From positions 1-26,121 of IMG/VR virus record IMGVR_UViG_3300034198_013009: a DNA stretch of 26,121 bases. One strand, written 5' to 3'. Source of the stretch: a virus. The notes beneath the pieces are model-generated. The model did not search any database, was not told where the DNA came from, and saw only the letters and a list, made by a program, of their open reading frames with translations. Within the stretch, counting starts at the first letter, position 1. The number at the start of each line of letters is the position of its first letter. Positions 9,243 to 18,170 of the stretch are shown here, in pieces. Both the position numbers and the translations under genes were made by a program.

Positions 9243-11084
9243 TTAGTATTTAGCTGCGTTACCTGATTTTGTTAAAATTGTTTTTTTAGTGGCTGCCGGT
9301 GTATTTTTTTCTATCCACTCAATTACGTTAGCCATAGATGTATTGGCTTCATCCACTTCATCTGTATCATATCCTGTTTCAAATTCATACTCTGCATCTC
9401 CTATTTTTAAGTTTACAGTATTATAAGGATTTGCACCTGAATTAGGCACAATTACAATTCCTGTTCCTTTGATTATTTTAGCAAGTTCGGCAGAAGCCTG
9501 TTTATCTTTCATATAAGCTAATCCAACTCCCGGTTTCCCGCTACCTTTTATTTTAGCTACTTTATTACTAAATTCAACTTCAGGGTCTTTAACTTCTGTT
9601 CTTCCGGCTTTTACATTTGAGAAATCTTTTTGAGAACCTTTCATTATCATATTAGGGTCTCCGCCTTTATTACGTTTCATTACTTCTGCTACGTTATCAA
9701 TACCGTGAACCTCATTACCAAGTTCATTCCATTGTCTTAATGTAATGGTATCAGGGTCGTAATCTACTGTACGGTTTTTAACAGCATCAGCATACTTGAA
9801 TGTTAGTTTGCCCGGAACAGTTGTGTCAATATCTAATAATCCTCTTTCTTGAGCTATTTTAGTACCAAGTATTGTTTCAAATGCAGCTTTTTTACCCGCA
9901 GCAGTAGGCGATTTAAACGCATCTCCCCAAACTCCAAGTGCATTATCTTTTTCTTTTTGGTCGTCTTTTCTTTTCTTAGAGTCTTCAGACTCTTCATCTC
10001 TTGACACAGCACCTACAGCACTTGCTTCTTCTTTATAATCGTATTGTGCTCTCATTTGACCTCTAATGAAGTCGGCAGCATCTTTATCTTGCTCCTTAGT
10101 AAACTGCATAGCTCCCTGACCTGTGTTCGGGTCAATTACCTCTAATACCAAGTTTTGATTAGCGGCAGCTTCTTTAGGGTCATTTGTTATATCATAAGGC
10201 TTTCCGTTAGGAGCTACTTTTGCGTGGTCTAAAAGTACAGATAATTTATCAAAAGGAGTACCTAAAACTGCTTGAATAGCATCATTTTCTGCTGTTATAA
10301 ATCTAAACAACTCTTGTTTTGTAGTAGGGTCTATATCGACTCTACTTGTAATATCTTCAACACTTTCTATTTTACCTTGTCTTGTAATACCTCCAAGTTT
10401 AATAGCAGTTTTCTTTTCTTCTCCCAAGTTATCTACAAAAGTTTTTACAGGAGCAGTATAGTCATACTTATCCCATTCTCCAATAAGCATACCGTTTACC
10501 CAATCAACACTTGCTGTTTTTCCGGGTGCATCATCCATAGTAAATACTTTTTGCCCATTGATTATTTTTTCAGTCTTCATCCCGGACATTACCTTACCGT
10601 TTGGTGCAATAAATAAACCTGCTTTATTCCAATTACCAAATCCTTCTCCTTGTTCTCTTTTACGAGTCTCATACAAAGATGCTTTACCATCTCTATATCT
10701 CTGCATTGTATTGGCGTAATTTTCTTGATAAACTTTAAGTGCATTGAAAGCCAAGTCAGTACCATCATTAATATTTTGTCTATTAATGGTGTACTCTTTT
10801 AAACTTATCTGACCTCTTTTTAAAAGGTTTTCTTGTATTCTAACATAGTTTGATGCTTGGTCTGCATATTCTAACGCTGCTGTTCTTGCACCTTTATGTT
10901 CTCCGTTTGGAGATTTAGCCAATTCGTTTAATGTTTCACGAGTAGCTTGGTCTATTGCGGCTTTCTTTTCTTCCCGAACACGATTAGTTTCGGCAAGCAT
11001 ATCGCTCAGGTTTTTACCAACCTCAGCGTAATTTACCTGTGAATCTAATTCCCGTTCTGCATATTTATAGTAAGTTCCTGCCAT
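9243..11084 (-). CDS. Internal virion / ejection protein (613 aa, T7 gp15-like position)
   Basis: A 613-residue, soluble, charged protein with no signal peptide or membrane segment. The N-terminal half (residues 1-155) is strongly helical with coiled-coil character (ETNRVREEKKAAIDQATRE; YIRIQ-type helices). A more globular region follows (160-300, with GLFIAPNGKVMSG). A charged Lys/Asp/Glu-rich patch lies near 355-385, and a mixed C-terminal domain ends at the basic Lys/Thr tail. No enzymatic motif is evident. It sits between the 257-residue protein (8 bases upstream) and the giant protein (5 bases downstream), the place of T7 gene 15, whose 747-residue product is a middle ring or channel component of the ejected core. 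Assignment as an ejection protein is by position and character, not by sequence match; a tail-associated structural role is the alternative. Confidence 0.6.
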   Translation of the reverse strand: MAGTYYKYAERELDSQVNYAEVGKNLSDMLAETNRVREEKKAAIDQATRETLNELAKSPNGEHKGARTAALEYADQASNYVRIQENLLKRGQISLKEYTINRQNINDGTDLAFNALKVYQENYANTMQRYRDGKASLYETRKREQGEGFGNWNKAGLFIAPNGKVMSGMKTEKIINGQKVFTMDDAPGKTASVDWVNGMLIGEWDKYDYTAPVKTFVDNLGEEKKTAIKLGGITRQGKIESVEDITSRVDIDPTTKQELFRFITAENDAIQAVLGTPFDKLSVLLDHAKVAPNGKPYDITNDPKEAAANQNLVLEVIDPNTGQGAMQFTKEQDKDAADFIRGQMRAQYDYKEEASAVGAVSRDEESEDSKKRKDDQKEKDNALGVWGDAFKSPTAAGKKAAFETILGTKIAQERGLLDIDTTVPGKLTFKYADAVKNRTVDYDPDTITLRQWNELGNEVHGIDNVAEVMKRNKGGDPNMIMKGSQKDFSNVKAGRTEVKDPEVEFSNKVAKIKGSGKPGVGLAYMKDKQASAELAKIIKGTGIVIVPNSGANPYNTVNLKIGDAEYEFETGYDTDEVDEANTSMANVIEWIEKNTPAATKKTILTKSGNAAKY

Positions 11085-11092
11085 TTTTTATT

Positions 11093-11866
11093 TTATTTAG
11101 GGAATAATTGACTGTAGATGTCGTTCAATTGTGATTTTGGAAGTCCTGACATATAATCAGTAAATGCATCTCCTTTAAGTCCTCCAACACTTGATAGGTT
11201 TCCATATCCTGACTGAGAAGATAAACCTTGAACTTTATTTTGAAAATCAGCTTGAGATAAGCCTCCTGCTTTAGCACTTTCTTCAATTTTACCAAATGCT
11301 TTTGCTGAGCCTGATTTAGCAAACAATGGAACCATTGCCAATCCTTGTTGAAGCGTTGACGATACTCCTTGAAATCCTTCGCTTGTTGCTTGAGCTGATG
11401 CTCTTTCGGCATCTGCTGCTGCTTGTTGAGCACCTTCGACTTCTCCTAAATCTAATTGCACTCCTAAATCTCTTAAACGACTTTGTTCTGCTATTTGCTT
11501 ATTTTCGATGTCTGTCATTTCAGCACCCATAGCTGTACGAATACCTGCTTGAGCTTCGTTCTGAGCCATTTGAACTTTACCTGCTGTAGTGGCTGCACCT
11601 CTTTCTGATTCAACTCCGGCTTGAATAGCCTGAGCACCTGCCGAGAGCATTGCTTCTCTTTGAAGTTCGTAAGGCTCTTTCTTAACAGCTAATTCGTCAG
11701 TATAGTTTATTTGAAGTTTTTTACGTGCTTCTGCCATTGCCTGTGCTGCTTTAGCCTCTGCATCTCTTTGTTTACCTTTTTGTTCTGCTGCTTGAGAAAA
11801 AGACATTGCTGTTGTTGTAGCTGATATTGCTAAACCTCCAATTGCTACTGCTGTTGCTACTCCCAT
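11093..11866 (-). CDS. Small internal virion / ejection protein (257 aa, T7 gp14-like)
   Basis: The N-terminus (residues 2-24) is an uncharged Ala/Gly/Thr-rich hydrophobic segment (GVATAVAIGGLAISATTTAM). It is followed by a long Ala/Gln/Glu/Lys-rich region (about 27-170) with coiled-coil character, and a Gly/Ser-rich C-terminal third that ends in a short amphipathic stretch (SQLNDIYSQLFPK). This pattern is what I know for podovirus gp14-type internal virion proteins (T7 gp14, 196 aa), which enter the outer membrane at infection and start the ejection channel. The gene begins one base after the stop of the GNAT-like gene and is followed after 8 bases by the 613-residue gene, so the set is co-transcribed. 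The leader before the ATG is A/T-only, with no Shine-Dalgarno sequence. Function is inferred from composition and synteny. Confidence 0.65.
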   Translation of the reverse strand: MGVATAVAIGGLAISATTTAMSFSQAAEQKGKQRDAEAKAAQAMAEARKKLQINYTDELAVKKEPYELQREAMLSAGAQAIQAGVESERGAATTAGKVQMAQNEAQAGIRTAMGAEMTDIENKQIAEQSRLRDLGVQLDLGEVEGAQQAAADAERASAQATSEGFQGVSSTLQQGLAMVPLFAKSGSAKAFGKIEESAKAGGLSQADFQNKVQGLSSQSGYGNLSSVGGLKGDAFTDYMSGLPKSQLNDIYSQLFPK

Positions 11867-11867
11867 A

Positions 11868-12272
11868 TTATAATATTTTTATCATTTCACTTGTATATCC
11901 TTCTCCTTTTGACCAACCTAAATCCTCATAGGTTTTTATAAGGCTTCTGTTTTTAATCAAAGCATATCCATATTTACTTCCTGTGTTCTTACAAATATTT
12001 GTAAGAGACTCTATCAATAATTTTATAGCTTCTCTTCTTTTATCTTTTATCCTGTACTCTTTATTGGATATAATCCAATCTACCCAAGCCACTTTTGAAT
12101 TTGTAATGTATATGAATCCTGCGCATATAGGCGTATCTCCATCGTAAACTATCACTCCTCCTTTACCATCATCGGGTAAAAAATCTTTAGCAGGCGGTTC
12201 CCAATTCCATTGCTTCCACCATTCTACAAGAATATTTTCGTAATCAGTATCGTAAAGGTTTCTAATTTCCAT
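11868..12272 (-). CDS. GNAT-like protein in T7 gp13 position (134 aa)
   Basis: The protein has the layout of a GNAT acetyltransferase domain. A strand pair spans residues 39-58 (VIVYDGDTPICAGFIYITNS). A motif A-like strand follows at 62-74 (AWVDWIISNKEYR). A helix at 78-94 leads to a motif B-like end at 108-120 (NRSLIKTYEDLGW). The acetyl-CoA P-loop, normally R/QxxGxG/A, is replaced by a charged stretch without glycines (KDKRREA, 76-82), so catalysis is doubtful. Known family context: T7 gp13 (138 aa) is of the same size, lies immediately before the internal core genes 14-16 and has been linked to a GNAT-like fold. The same order is seen here. It may act in assembling internal proteins into the head. 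An active acetyltransferase modifying phage or host proteins is the alternative. Confidence 0.65.
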   Translation of the reverse strand: MEIRNLYDTDYENILVEWWKQWNWEPPAKDFLPDDGKGGVIVYDGDTPICAGFIYITNSKVAWVDWIISNKEYRIKDKRREAIKLLIESLTNICKNTGSKYGYALIKNRSLIKTYEDLGWSKGEGYTSEMIKIL

Positions 12273-12279
12273 ATTGATA

Positions 12280-12287
12280 CAAAGATA
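12280..12287 (-). promoter_or_regulatory. Possible Bacteroidota -7 box before the GNAT-like gene
   Basis: On the minus strand the bases read TATCTTTG, matching TAnnTTTG. The box ends 7 bases before the ATG, so a transcript started from it would be nearly leaderless. I see no matching -33 element. It is weak evidence on its own and is listed because two other gaps in the block carry the same box. Confidence 0.25.
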
Positions 12288-12293
12288 TTAAAT

Positions 12294-13109
12294 TTAAGGG
12301 AAACTTTTCATTACATTCGATTCAGCTGCAAATAATTCTATTTTACTCGTATAATCGTTCTGAAGTGTAAATGTACAATAGTGTCCTAAAACTCCGTGAG
12401 ATTCTGCAACTGAATTTTTGATATATAAGAAATAAGAAGTTTGTTCGGTTATAGGCGTTGTTCCCGGAATAGATGTGTTTATTGTTAATTGGTTTAATCC
12501 GTTTGGATAGTCAATTGAAATAGCCGTTACCTTACCTGCAAGTAAAGGTACAGTTGAAGGAGAATCAAAAAAATAAAGTAAATCTCCAATACTAATTATA
12601 TTACCTACAGCTACTAATGGTTCAATAGAGAATTTAATCACATTACCTCCTGTAACTTGATAACTTCTTCCGATACCATTTAAACTCCTTAGTGCTAATT
12701 GTCCTATATCGTTATTCCTAACAAATGCAAAATAAGATTGTTCTTTTTTGCTAAACCAACCTTGCTCGATAAATCCTGAGAATTGCAAATCAGTTTCTAA
12801 AGTAACACCCCAAGGCGCATCTCCTTGTATATTAATGGTTTTAAATAACTTGTTTTCAAGTACAGAGTTGTTGAATACACTCGTAATCAAAGATGGTGTA
12901 TAAGCCCTTGGAGAGGGATTAAGCTCATCTACTCGATTCCACCAAGGTTGATAGAATGTATTTCTATTTTCATTTACATTGTGTTTATAAATATTTCCTC
13001 CTTTAAAAGTGTAGAAATAATTATTCATTCCAATCATCCAATCAGGATTATAAGAATAGTAAGATACCCAACCGGCAACTCCTTCGCTATATGATAAAGT
13101 ATAATTCAT
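12294..13109 (-). CDS. Tail-associated structural protein, nozzle C-terminal-domain-like (271 aa)
   Basis: A beta-rich protein without signal peptide or membrane segment. Its first 60 residues (YSEGVAGWVSYYSY, PDWMIGMNNYFYTFKGG, IYKHN) resemble, from memory, the pattern found in the last part of long nozzle ('stabilisation') proteins of crAss-like and marine podoviruses, where a 'W.S.y.y.P.....NN.FYTFk.G' segment is normally fused to the rest. Here it is a separate gene, two genes downstream of the 1558-residue nozzle protein. The middle (residues 65-160) has alternating strand-like segments, and the end (200-271) is Ser/Thr-rich. It starts three bases after the 122-residue gene stops. A structural tail role is likely from context. 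A split-off nozzle domain is my inference, and a receptor-contact role is possible. Confidence 0.55.
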   Translation of the reverse strand: MNYTLSYSEGVAGWVSYYSYNPDWMIGMNNYFYTFKGGNIYKHNVNENRNTFYQPWWNRVDELNPSPRAYTPSLITSVFNNSVLENKLFKTINIQGDAPWGVTLETDLQFSGFIEQGWFSKKEQSYFAFVRNNDIGQLALRSLNGIGRSYQVTGGNVIKFSIEPLVAVGNIISIGDLLYFFDSPSTVPLLAGKVTAISIDYPNGLNQLTINTSIPGTTPITEQTSYFLYIKNSVAESHGVLGHYCTFTLQNDYTSKIELFAAESNVMKSFP

Positions 13110-13112
13110 TTT

Positions 13113-13481
13113 TTATAAAATACAACTTGTTGAAATTAAACTAACGGTAACTCCGCCTGTTATAGATGTAATACTGCCTTGTTTAGCACAAAAATCTATT
13201 GTTTCTCCTGCCAAAACATTTATGAATGTTGACGCTCCTATACAGTCAGTATAATAAACAACACCTCCTGTGCCTCCTGCTACAGCTTCATAAGTAACAC
13301 AAGGACAGGTAGAAGAACAGGCTACTGAAGTTAAAAGAAACCCACCTACTTGTTGTCTTGATATTATTCCATCTGAATAAAATCCATCAGGAGCTAATGT
13401 TAATAATGATGAATCCGAATATACTGATATAGCACTAGCAAAATCAGGTACGCTCATATAAAAAGTTGAACTTATTGCCAT
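13113..13481 (-). CDS. Small Cys-containing tail protein with GFYS module (122 aa)
   Basis: Residues 7-60 carry a module (FYMSVPDFASAISVY, then APDGFYSDGIISR, then GGFLL and a CxxxCxC cluster) that aligns with the C-terminus of the neighbouring 1558-residue protein. Residues 70-122 form a second, beta-strand-like unit (VVYYTDCIGASTFINVLAGE, then TIDFCAKQGS) of a type I know from Bacteroidota phage structural proteins, in which two cysteines flank a V.AG.T segment. Six cysteines in 122 residues is high for a phage structural protein. There is no signal peptide. It lies 11 bases after the nozzle gene and 3 bases before the 271-residue gene, so it is part of the same transcript. A tail-surface or host-contact role is inferred. 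Confidence 0.6.
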   Translation of the reverse strand: MAISSTFYMSVPDFASAISVYSDSSLLTLAPDGFYSDGIISRQQVGGFLLTSVACSSTCPCVTYEAVAGGTGGVVYYTDCIGASTFINVLAGETIDFCAKQGSITSITGGVTVSLISTSCIL

Positions 13482-13492
13482 ATTTTTTTTAA

Positions 13493-16400
13493 TTAAATTG
13501 TATCACAATTACAACACACATCCAAAGCACTTTCTCCATAACATAAAGTTATTGCATAAAAACAAGGTTCGCAAGATTGCTGTGGTAATAAAACTCCATC
13601 TCTTAATTCTCTTACTATACCTCCTTGAGAATAAAATCCATTAGCAGATGGATAAATTAAATTTGCATCTTGAAATATACCTGTAGCTTCGCTAAAATTA
13701 GCTCCATTTAAGTAATAATTACCTAAAGCACAATCGCAACAAGGATTTCTATCATTATTTTCAACAAAACATAATTCAGTTAATGTAGCTATTCTTAAAT
13801 CCCAAATCAAATAAAGATATGTACTGCCTGTATAAGGAACTATAAAGTCTGTGTAATACAAAGGAGTTGAACCCGAATTAGGAGTAGCTACCGTAGAAAG
13901 ACCTAATAAAGTATTTATATCTCCACTTGTATTATCATAAAATCTTCCGCTTTTTAAATATCTAAATTTATTTTTAGTTATATTAAACACAAAATCATCA
14001 GGAAAAATAGCATTTGTAAATAATCTCATAGTACTAAAATTAGGAGGGAATCCTCCTGTTCCTACAGGTCCTGAAGTTATATTATATCTCGATACAATAG
14101 GACTTACTGTTCCACTTGATAGCTGTACTAAATTGGATAAAAGAGGACCTATAAATGTATCATTTGTATATCTATACTGAGTATGTATTGTTTGACCTGC
14201 CTCTGAATTGTTATTTACCACAACTTCAACTATATACAAAGTATCAGCAAGAGGACAACTTAATACTACTGAAACTACCATATCTCCGGTATATCTTAAA
14301 GTAATAGTAGCTGTTTCTACAGATATGTTATCTTTATTAAAATTTCCACTTCCATTACTATTTACTAATCCTGAAGAAGTTGAACTTCCATTATACTCAG
14401 TTAATATCTCAAGAGTCGCTCCTTCTTGAATATTTGTAAATATCCAATTTATAGCTGTTTGTCCAACAGAAGAGCCTAAATTAACACAATAAACCAAATC
14501 TTTAATAGATTCAGAACCTATAGATAAATTAAAAGTTTGAGATGTTCCACAAGATATACATTGAGGAGTTACAGGTAATGGTTGGTCATTCATAGATAAC
14601 ACATACTCATTCATATAAGGGTCAAATCCTCCAAGCTTTTGATAATTGAATGATTCATTGAATTTATCTCTAAACCAAGTTCTCATATTTTGGTTTGATA
14701 TAGCTGTCAACTGTTCATTTTGGTCTTCTCCTCCTTTGAGTTGAATAACGGCTCCACGTTTAGCATCTGTAAAAAATCTATCGTAACCCCACTGAACATA
14801 ACTCTCAGGATTAAAACTAATACCATACTTTTCAGTACGTGCTATTTGCGTTCCTAATACTGCAGGAGTAGCTGTAATTATACCTCCGGCACTTGCATCC
14901 GATAATAAGTTTTTCTCCGCTAAAACGTAAGATATTTTATCTTCTTGTAAAGTAAGTACATCGGTATTTCTACCATCCAATAACATTATATCTCCGAATG
15001 ATGCTTCGCAATGTTTGAAGTTTGATAACCCCATATTAAACTCGTTGAGTTTATTTATATTACTCTCTCCGTTATAAATTCCGCTATAAGTAATATCAGA
15101 GAATCTATCAGCTTCTTTATAGTCTTGAGCAGCAACAGTAGTAACTCTTTCTCCAAAATTAAAAGACCTGCCTATAATTGAATCACGTATCTTATAACTT
15201 TCTGCTCCATTTCCAAAAGCAAAACAATTGTAAAACCCTGTATCTATAATTGCAGCTTGTCCTATATTAATATCTTGATTTTGAATATTTCCTTCGTGAT
15301 TACCATTGGCATCAATAGGAAGAGATAAATTGTTTTCAAAAAACACATCAGGCAAAGCATCAGATGGTTGAGTTTCAAATATAATAGTACTTATAGCTCT
15401 ATAAACTGTAAATTGCATATCAACAAACCATCTTCTATTATCAGCAGAAGCTCCTGAACAAGCCCACCCTGTAGTACAATTAAGCCAAAGTCTATTAGTA
15501 ACAGGGTCTCTCTCAAATCTAAGATACATTGTATTAAAACTACATAACCCCGGAGCTCCCAAACCCGGTATGTATTCAAAAGCAGCTCCTCCACATACGG
15601 TATTAGAAGGACTTTCTAATGTAACAGATACATTATCTCCATTCCACCAATCATACATATTATCATAATCTCTTGAGGCGATAAATTGAGTACTAAATAC
15701 GGCTTGTTGACATTCACAACTACTTCCAGTTCCTAATCTATTACCGTCTATAAAAATTTTTATTCTACTTCCTGCAGGAATAGAATAGTCTTCATATTCC
15801 CAAAGTGGATGCAAAGGGTCATATCCTACAGTTCTTTTAAGATTCATAGGATATTGCCCTAAAGGGCAACTATGGTCTCCAATACCTGCATAAACAAGAG
15901 GTCTTTCTAACCCCGGAGATACAATTGCATCAGGGTCTATAACAAGATTAAAAGAACTAGGGTTTAGTTTTATATAAAGTCCTGCTATTACAGTTACATT
16001 CTCTTTTGGAGTTATAAAATTATCCGCTTGAGATGTTTTCTCAAGAACAGTTGTGTATGTACAATTTATAGTAGGACCTGATGTGTCAGACTTAACCACT
16101 AATCTATCTCCGGTCTCAACTTTTCTCATATTCTCTCCCTCAATAAGAAACCAAACATTATTAGTATTAGGGTCTGTAAAAAAAATATTTGAGTAAATTG
16201 TTTCGTAATTCTCGTTATCAGGTTTGATTACAAATTTATACCTTGTAGCCCAAACAGGAGCCCTTTGAGTAGCAGGTATTGTAACTTGTATTGAGTTCTT
16301 GTTTGCAGAATTACCACAAGGTACAAATACTGTGTTGTTAAGACTCACTAATGCTGTAGTAGAACGATTAAATTCATCCATATATACGATACCAACCTCA

Positions 16401-18169
16401 TATCCTCTATTGCTATGCAAACTTGAAGGATTAGCTATTTCTTGATATACAGCTTTTGCAAACGTAAAAGAATAATACTCATAAACTCTTTGAGTAGGAG
16501 TAGTTAGATTATCAACATACTCCATAGCAGGAATTTGCAATCCAATAATATTACTTGAAGGAGTTGAAATTATTTTAACAGGTTGTAGTATTGCATTTAT
16601 ACCGCTTCCATATTTATAAAATGCATCTAAATTATTTGGTAAAAAACAATTTATTTGGTCTGTAAAAGTAGTACCATCGCAAGATGTTAAAGTTCCCGGA
16701 ATAGAACTATAAACAGGTTTAATATTTGTTATTGTACCTATAGCTTGTTGAAACTCAAGACTTGTAGATAAAGCATATACTGACGGATAATCAACACTTA
16801 AGTTAAAAACAAAGTTTAAATCAGTAAAATTTGTTGTTTCTGCAGGAGGAGTAGCACCGCTAAAATCAGCGTGGTCTATAGTCATACTTATTGTTATAGA
16901 CGAACCTGCTTTTAAACTCAATCCTGTTAAATCAAAAGTTACAATAGACGCATTAATTGTTTTATTTAATGCTGTTGGGTCTATATTATAATCCCCATTT
17001 CCTGAACCATCAACAATACTTGTTTGTCCTATAGGTTCAGATATTAAAGATGTAAAATAATCAAATTTTACAGGCACTCCATTTTTGTCAATTAAGTCAT
17101 AACCTTCAACATAATTACCATACATCAACCTATTACCCATAATAGTTTGAGCTTTAGCAAAACGAGGAACATTATCGTAAAGTCTTAAAATTTCAGCTTC
17201 ATTTAATACTGTAAATATTTTACTATTATTAAATGAATATTGCTGTATTTGATTATCTCCAATACCTAAATTGGCTTTGTCAAGTTTCTCAATAATTTTA
17301 ATTATATTCTTGTTTGATTCTTTAAACAACAAATCAATTCCAACTACAAGAGGACCTCCTGAGTTATAATTAATTATTGCTGCATTACAATAATTAACCA
17401 TTCCTTCATTAAGCATACTATTCTTGCTAAACTCAAAAGGCTGAGGAACAAATGCAGGTTCTGACCATTGAGATGTAGCAGAATACTCTCCATCTACATA
17501 TTTGTATCTGTAAGCAAAACATATAAATCTTGTTTCTAAGAAATTCTCTTGCCCATTTGTTTTTATAGGAGTTACAGACGGAGATTCAGTAGGCGGTTTT
17601 TTTATTACAAGCAAAACCTCTGCTGAAAATTGGTCAATATTTCCAATCGGGTCAGGATACCTATTAGTGGTAGGTCTTATATTTATAAATCTTGGAGGGT
17701 TATAATCATCAGTAAAGAATATTAAATTCTCAATAAGACTAATTCCTGTAATAAGATATTTAGGATTAAAATTTAATGTAGTATTTCTACCACCACCATC
17801 ATCTATACTAATAACGTGATATGTTAATCTGTTTGTTAATACATTAAAAGAAACTATTAAATCTAACCTAGCTGTGGCTCCAACATAATAAAACGTAGGG
17901 TCGTGAACAAACCAATAGATTGTTTCATTAGCACTATCTTCAATAGCACCAATACATCTTGCATCAATGCTTAAAGGATTTCCATCTATATATGTTAATG
18001 CAGTCAAAGGTAAATTTCCCTTAGTATTTGTAATGACTCCTACTTCGGCATTTTCCGTTGACCCCATTCTTACATTCATAGCATCAACATATTCACCATC
18101 AGGCAATAGTCGTTGGTCAACAACTTTGTTCATTCTACCTGCAATAAAATTCCTTGTTATGTTTGCCAT
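13493..18169 (-). CDS. Tail nozzle / muzzle ('stabilisation') protein (1558 aa)
   Basis: The N-terminus has the hallmark of nozzle proteins (T7 gp12 and P22 gp10 type): FIAGRMNKVVDQRLLPDGEY followed by DAMNVRMGSTENAEVG and a TKGN motif (residues 8-52). Beta-rich propeller-like sequence follows to about 400, with an inserted beta domain at about 400-520 and another Cys-containing insertion at 760-930. A strongly conserved-looking core sits at 1020-1170 (TYSGIYNGESNINKLNEFN; LTLQEDKISYVLAEKNLLSD; FFTDAKRGAVIQLKGG). From 1200 a Cys-framed beta domain begins, and the protein ends in a GFYS module (1485-1536) with clustered CxxC and CCxC cysteines. At 1558 residues it is about twice T7 gp12 (794) and comparable with crAss-like muzzle proteins. 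The gene is immediately followed by the 122- and 271-residue tail genes and preceded after one base by the tube protein gene. It probably forms the distal DNA exit of the tail. Confidence 0.8.
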   Translation of the reverse strand: MANITRNFIAGRMNKVVDQRLLPDGEYVDAMNVRMGSTENAEVGVITNTKGNLPLTALTYIDGNPLSIDARCIGAIEDSANETIYWFVHDPTFYYVGATARLDLIVSFNVLTNRLTYHVISIDDGGGRNTTLNFNPKYLITGISLIENLIFFTDDYNPPRFINIRPTTNRYPDPIGNIDQFSAEVLLVIKKPPTESPSVTPIKTNGQENFLETRFICFAYRYKYVDGEYSATSQWSEPAFVPQPFEFSKNSMLNEGMVNYCNAAIINYNSGGPLVVGIDLLFKESNKNIIKIIEKLDKANLGIGDNQIQQYSFNNSKIFTVLNEAEILRLYDNVPRFAKAQTIMGNRLMYGNYVEGYDLIDKNGVPVKFDYFTSLISEPIGQTSIVDGSGNGDYNIDPTALNKTINASIVTFDLTGLSLKAGSSITISMTIDHADFSGATPPAETTNFTDLNFVFNLSVDYPSVYALSTSLEFQQAIGTITNIKPVYSSIPGTLTSCDGTTFTDQINCFLPNNLDAFYKYGSGINAILQPVKIISTPSSNIIGLQIPAMEYVDNLTTPTQRVYEYYSFTFAKAVYQEIANPSSLHSNRGYEVGIVYMDEFNRSTTALVSLNNTVFVPCGNSANKNSIQVTIPATQRAPVWATRYKFVIKPDNENYETIYSNIFFTDPNTNNVWFLIEGENMRKVETGDRLVVKSDTSGPTINCTYTTVLEKTSQADNFITPKENVTVIAGLYIKLNPSSFNLVIDPDAIVSPGLERPLVYAGIGDHSCPLGQYPMNLKRTVGYDPLHPLWEYEDYSIPAGSRIKIFIDGNRLGTGSSCECQQAVFSTQFIASRDYDNMYDWWNGDNVSVTLESPSNTVCGGAAFEYIPGLGAPGLCSFNTMYLRFERDPVTNRLWLNCTTGWACSGASADNRRWFVDMQFTVYRAISTIIFETQPSDALPDVFFENNLSLPIDANGNHEGNIQNQDINIGQAAIIDTGFYNCFAFGNGAESYKIRDSIIGRSFNFGERVTTVAAQDYKEADRFSDITYSGIYNGESNINKLNEFNMGLSNFKHCEASFGDIMLLDGRNTDVLTLQEDKISYVLAEKNLLSDASAGGIITATPAVLGTQIARTEKYGISFNPESYVQWGYDRFFTDAKRGAVIQLKGGEDQNEQLTAISNQNMRTWFRDKFNESFNYQKLGGFDPYMNEYVLSMNDQPLPVTPQCISCGTSQTFNLSIGSESIKDLVYCVNLGSSVGQTAINWIFTNIQEGATLEILTEYNGSSTSSGLVNSNGSGNFNKDNISVETATITLRYTGDMVVSVVLSCPLADTLYIVEVVVNNNSEAGQTIHTQYRYTNDTFIGPLLSNLVQLSSGTVSPIVSRYNITSGPVGTGGFPPNFSTMRLFTNAIFPDDFVFNITKNKFRYLKSGRFYDNTSGDINTLLGLSTVATPNSGSTPLYYTDFIVPYTGSTYLYLIWDLRIATLTELCFVENNDRNPCCDCALGNYYLNGANFSEATGIFQDANLIYPSANGFYSQGGIVRELRDGVLLPQQSCEPCFYAITLCYGESALDVCCNCDTI

Positions 18170-18170
18170 A

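Noticed and set aside
11125-11433. 102-codon frame on the same strand within the 257-residue gene
   Set aside because: It is a Gln/Lys-rich frame-shifted reading of Ala/Gln codons in the coiled-coil part, with no matching start context; the 257-residue frame is favoured by composition and tight junctions.
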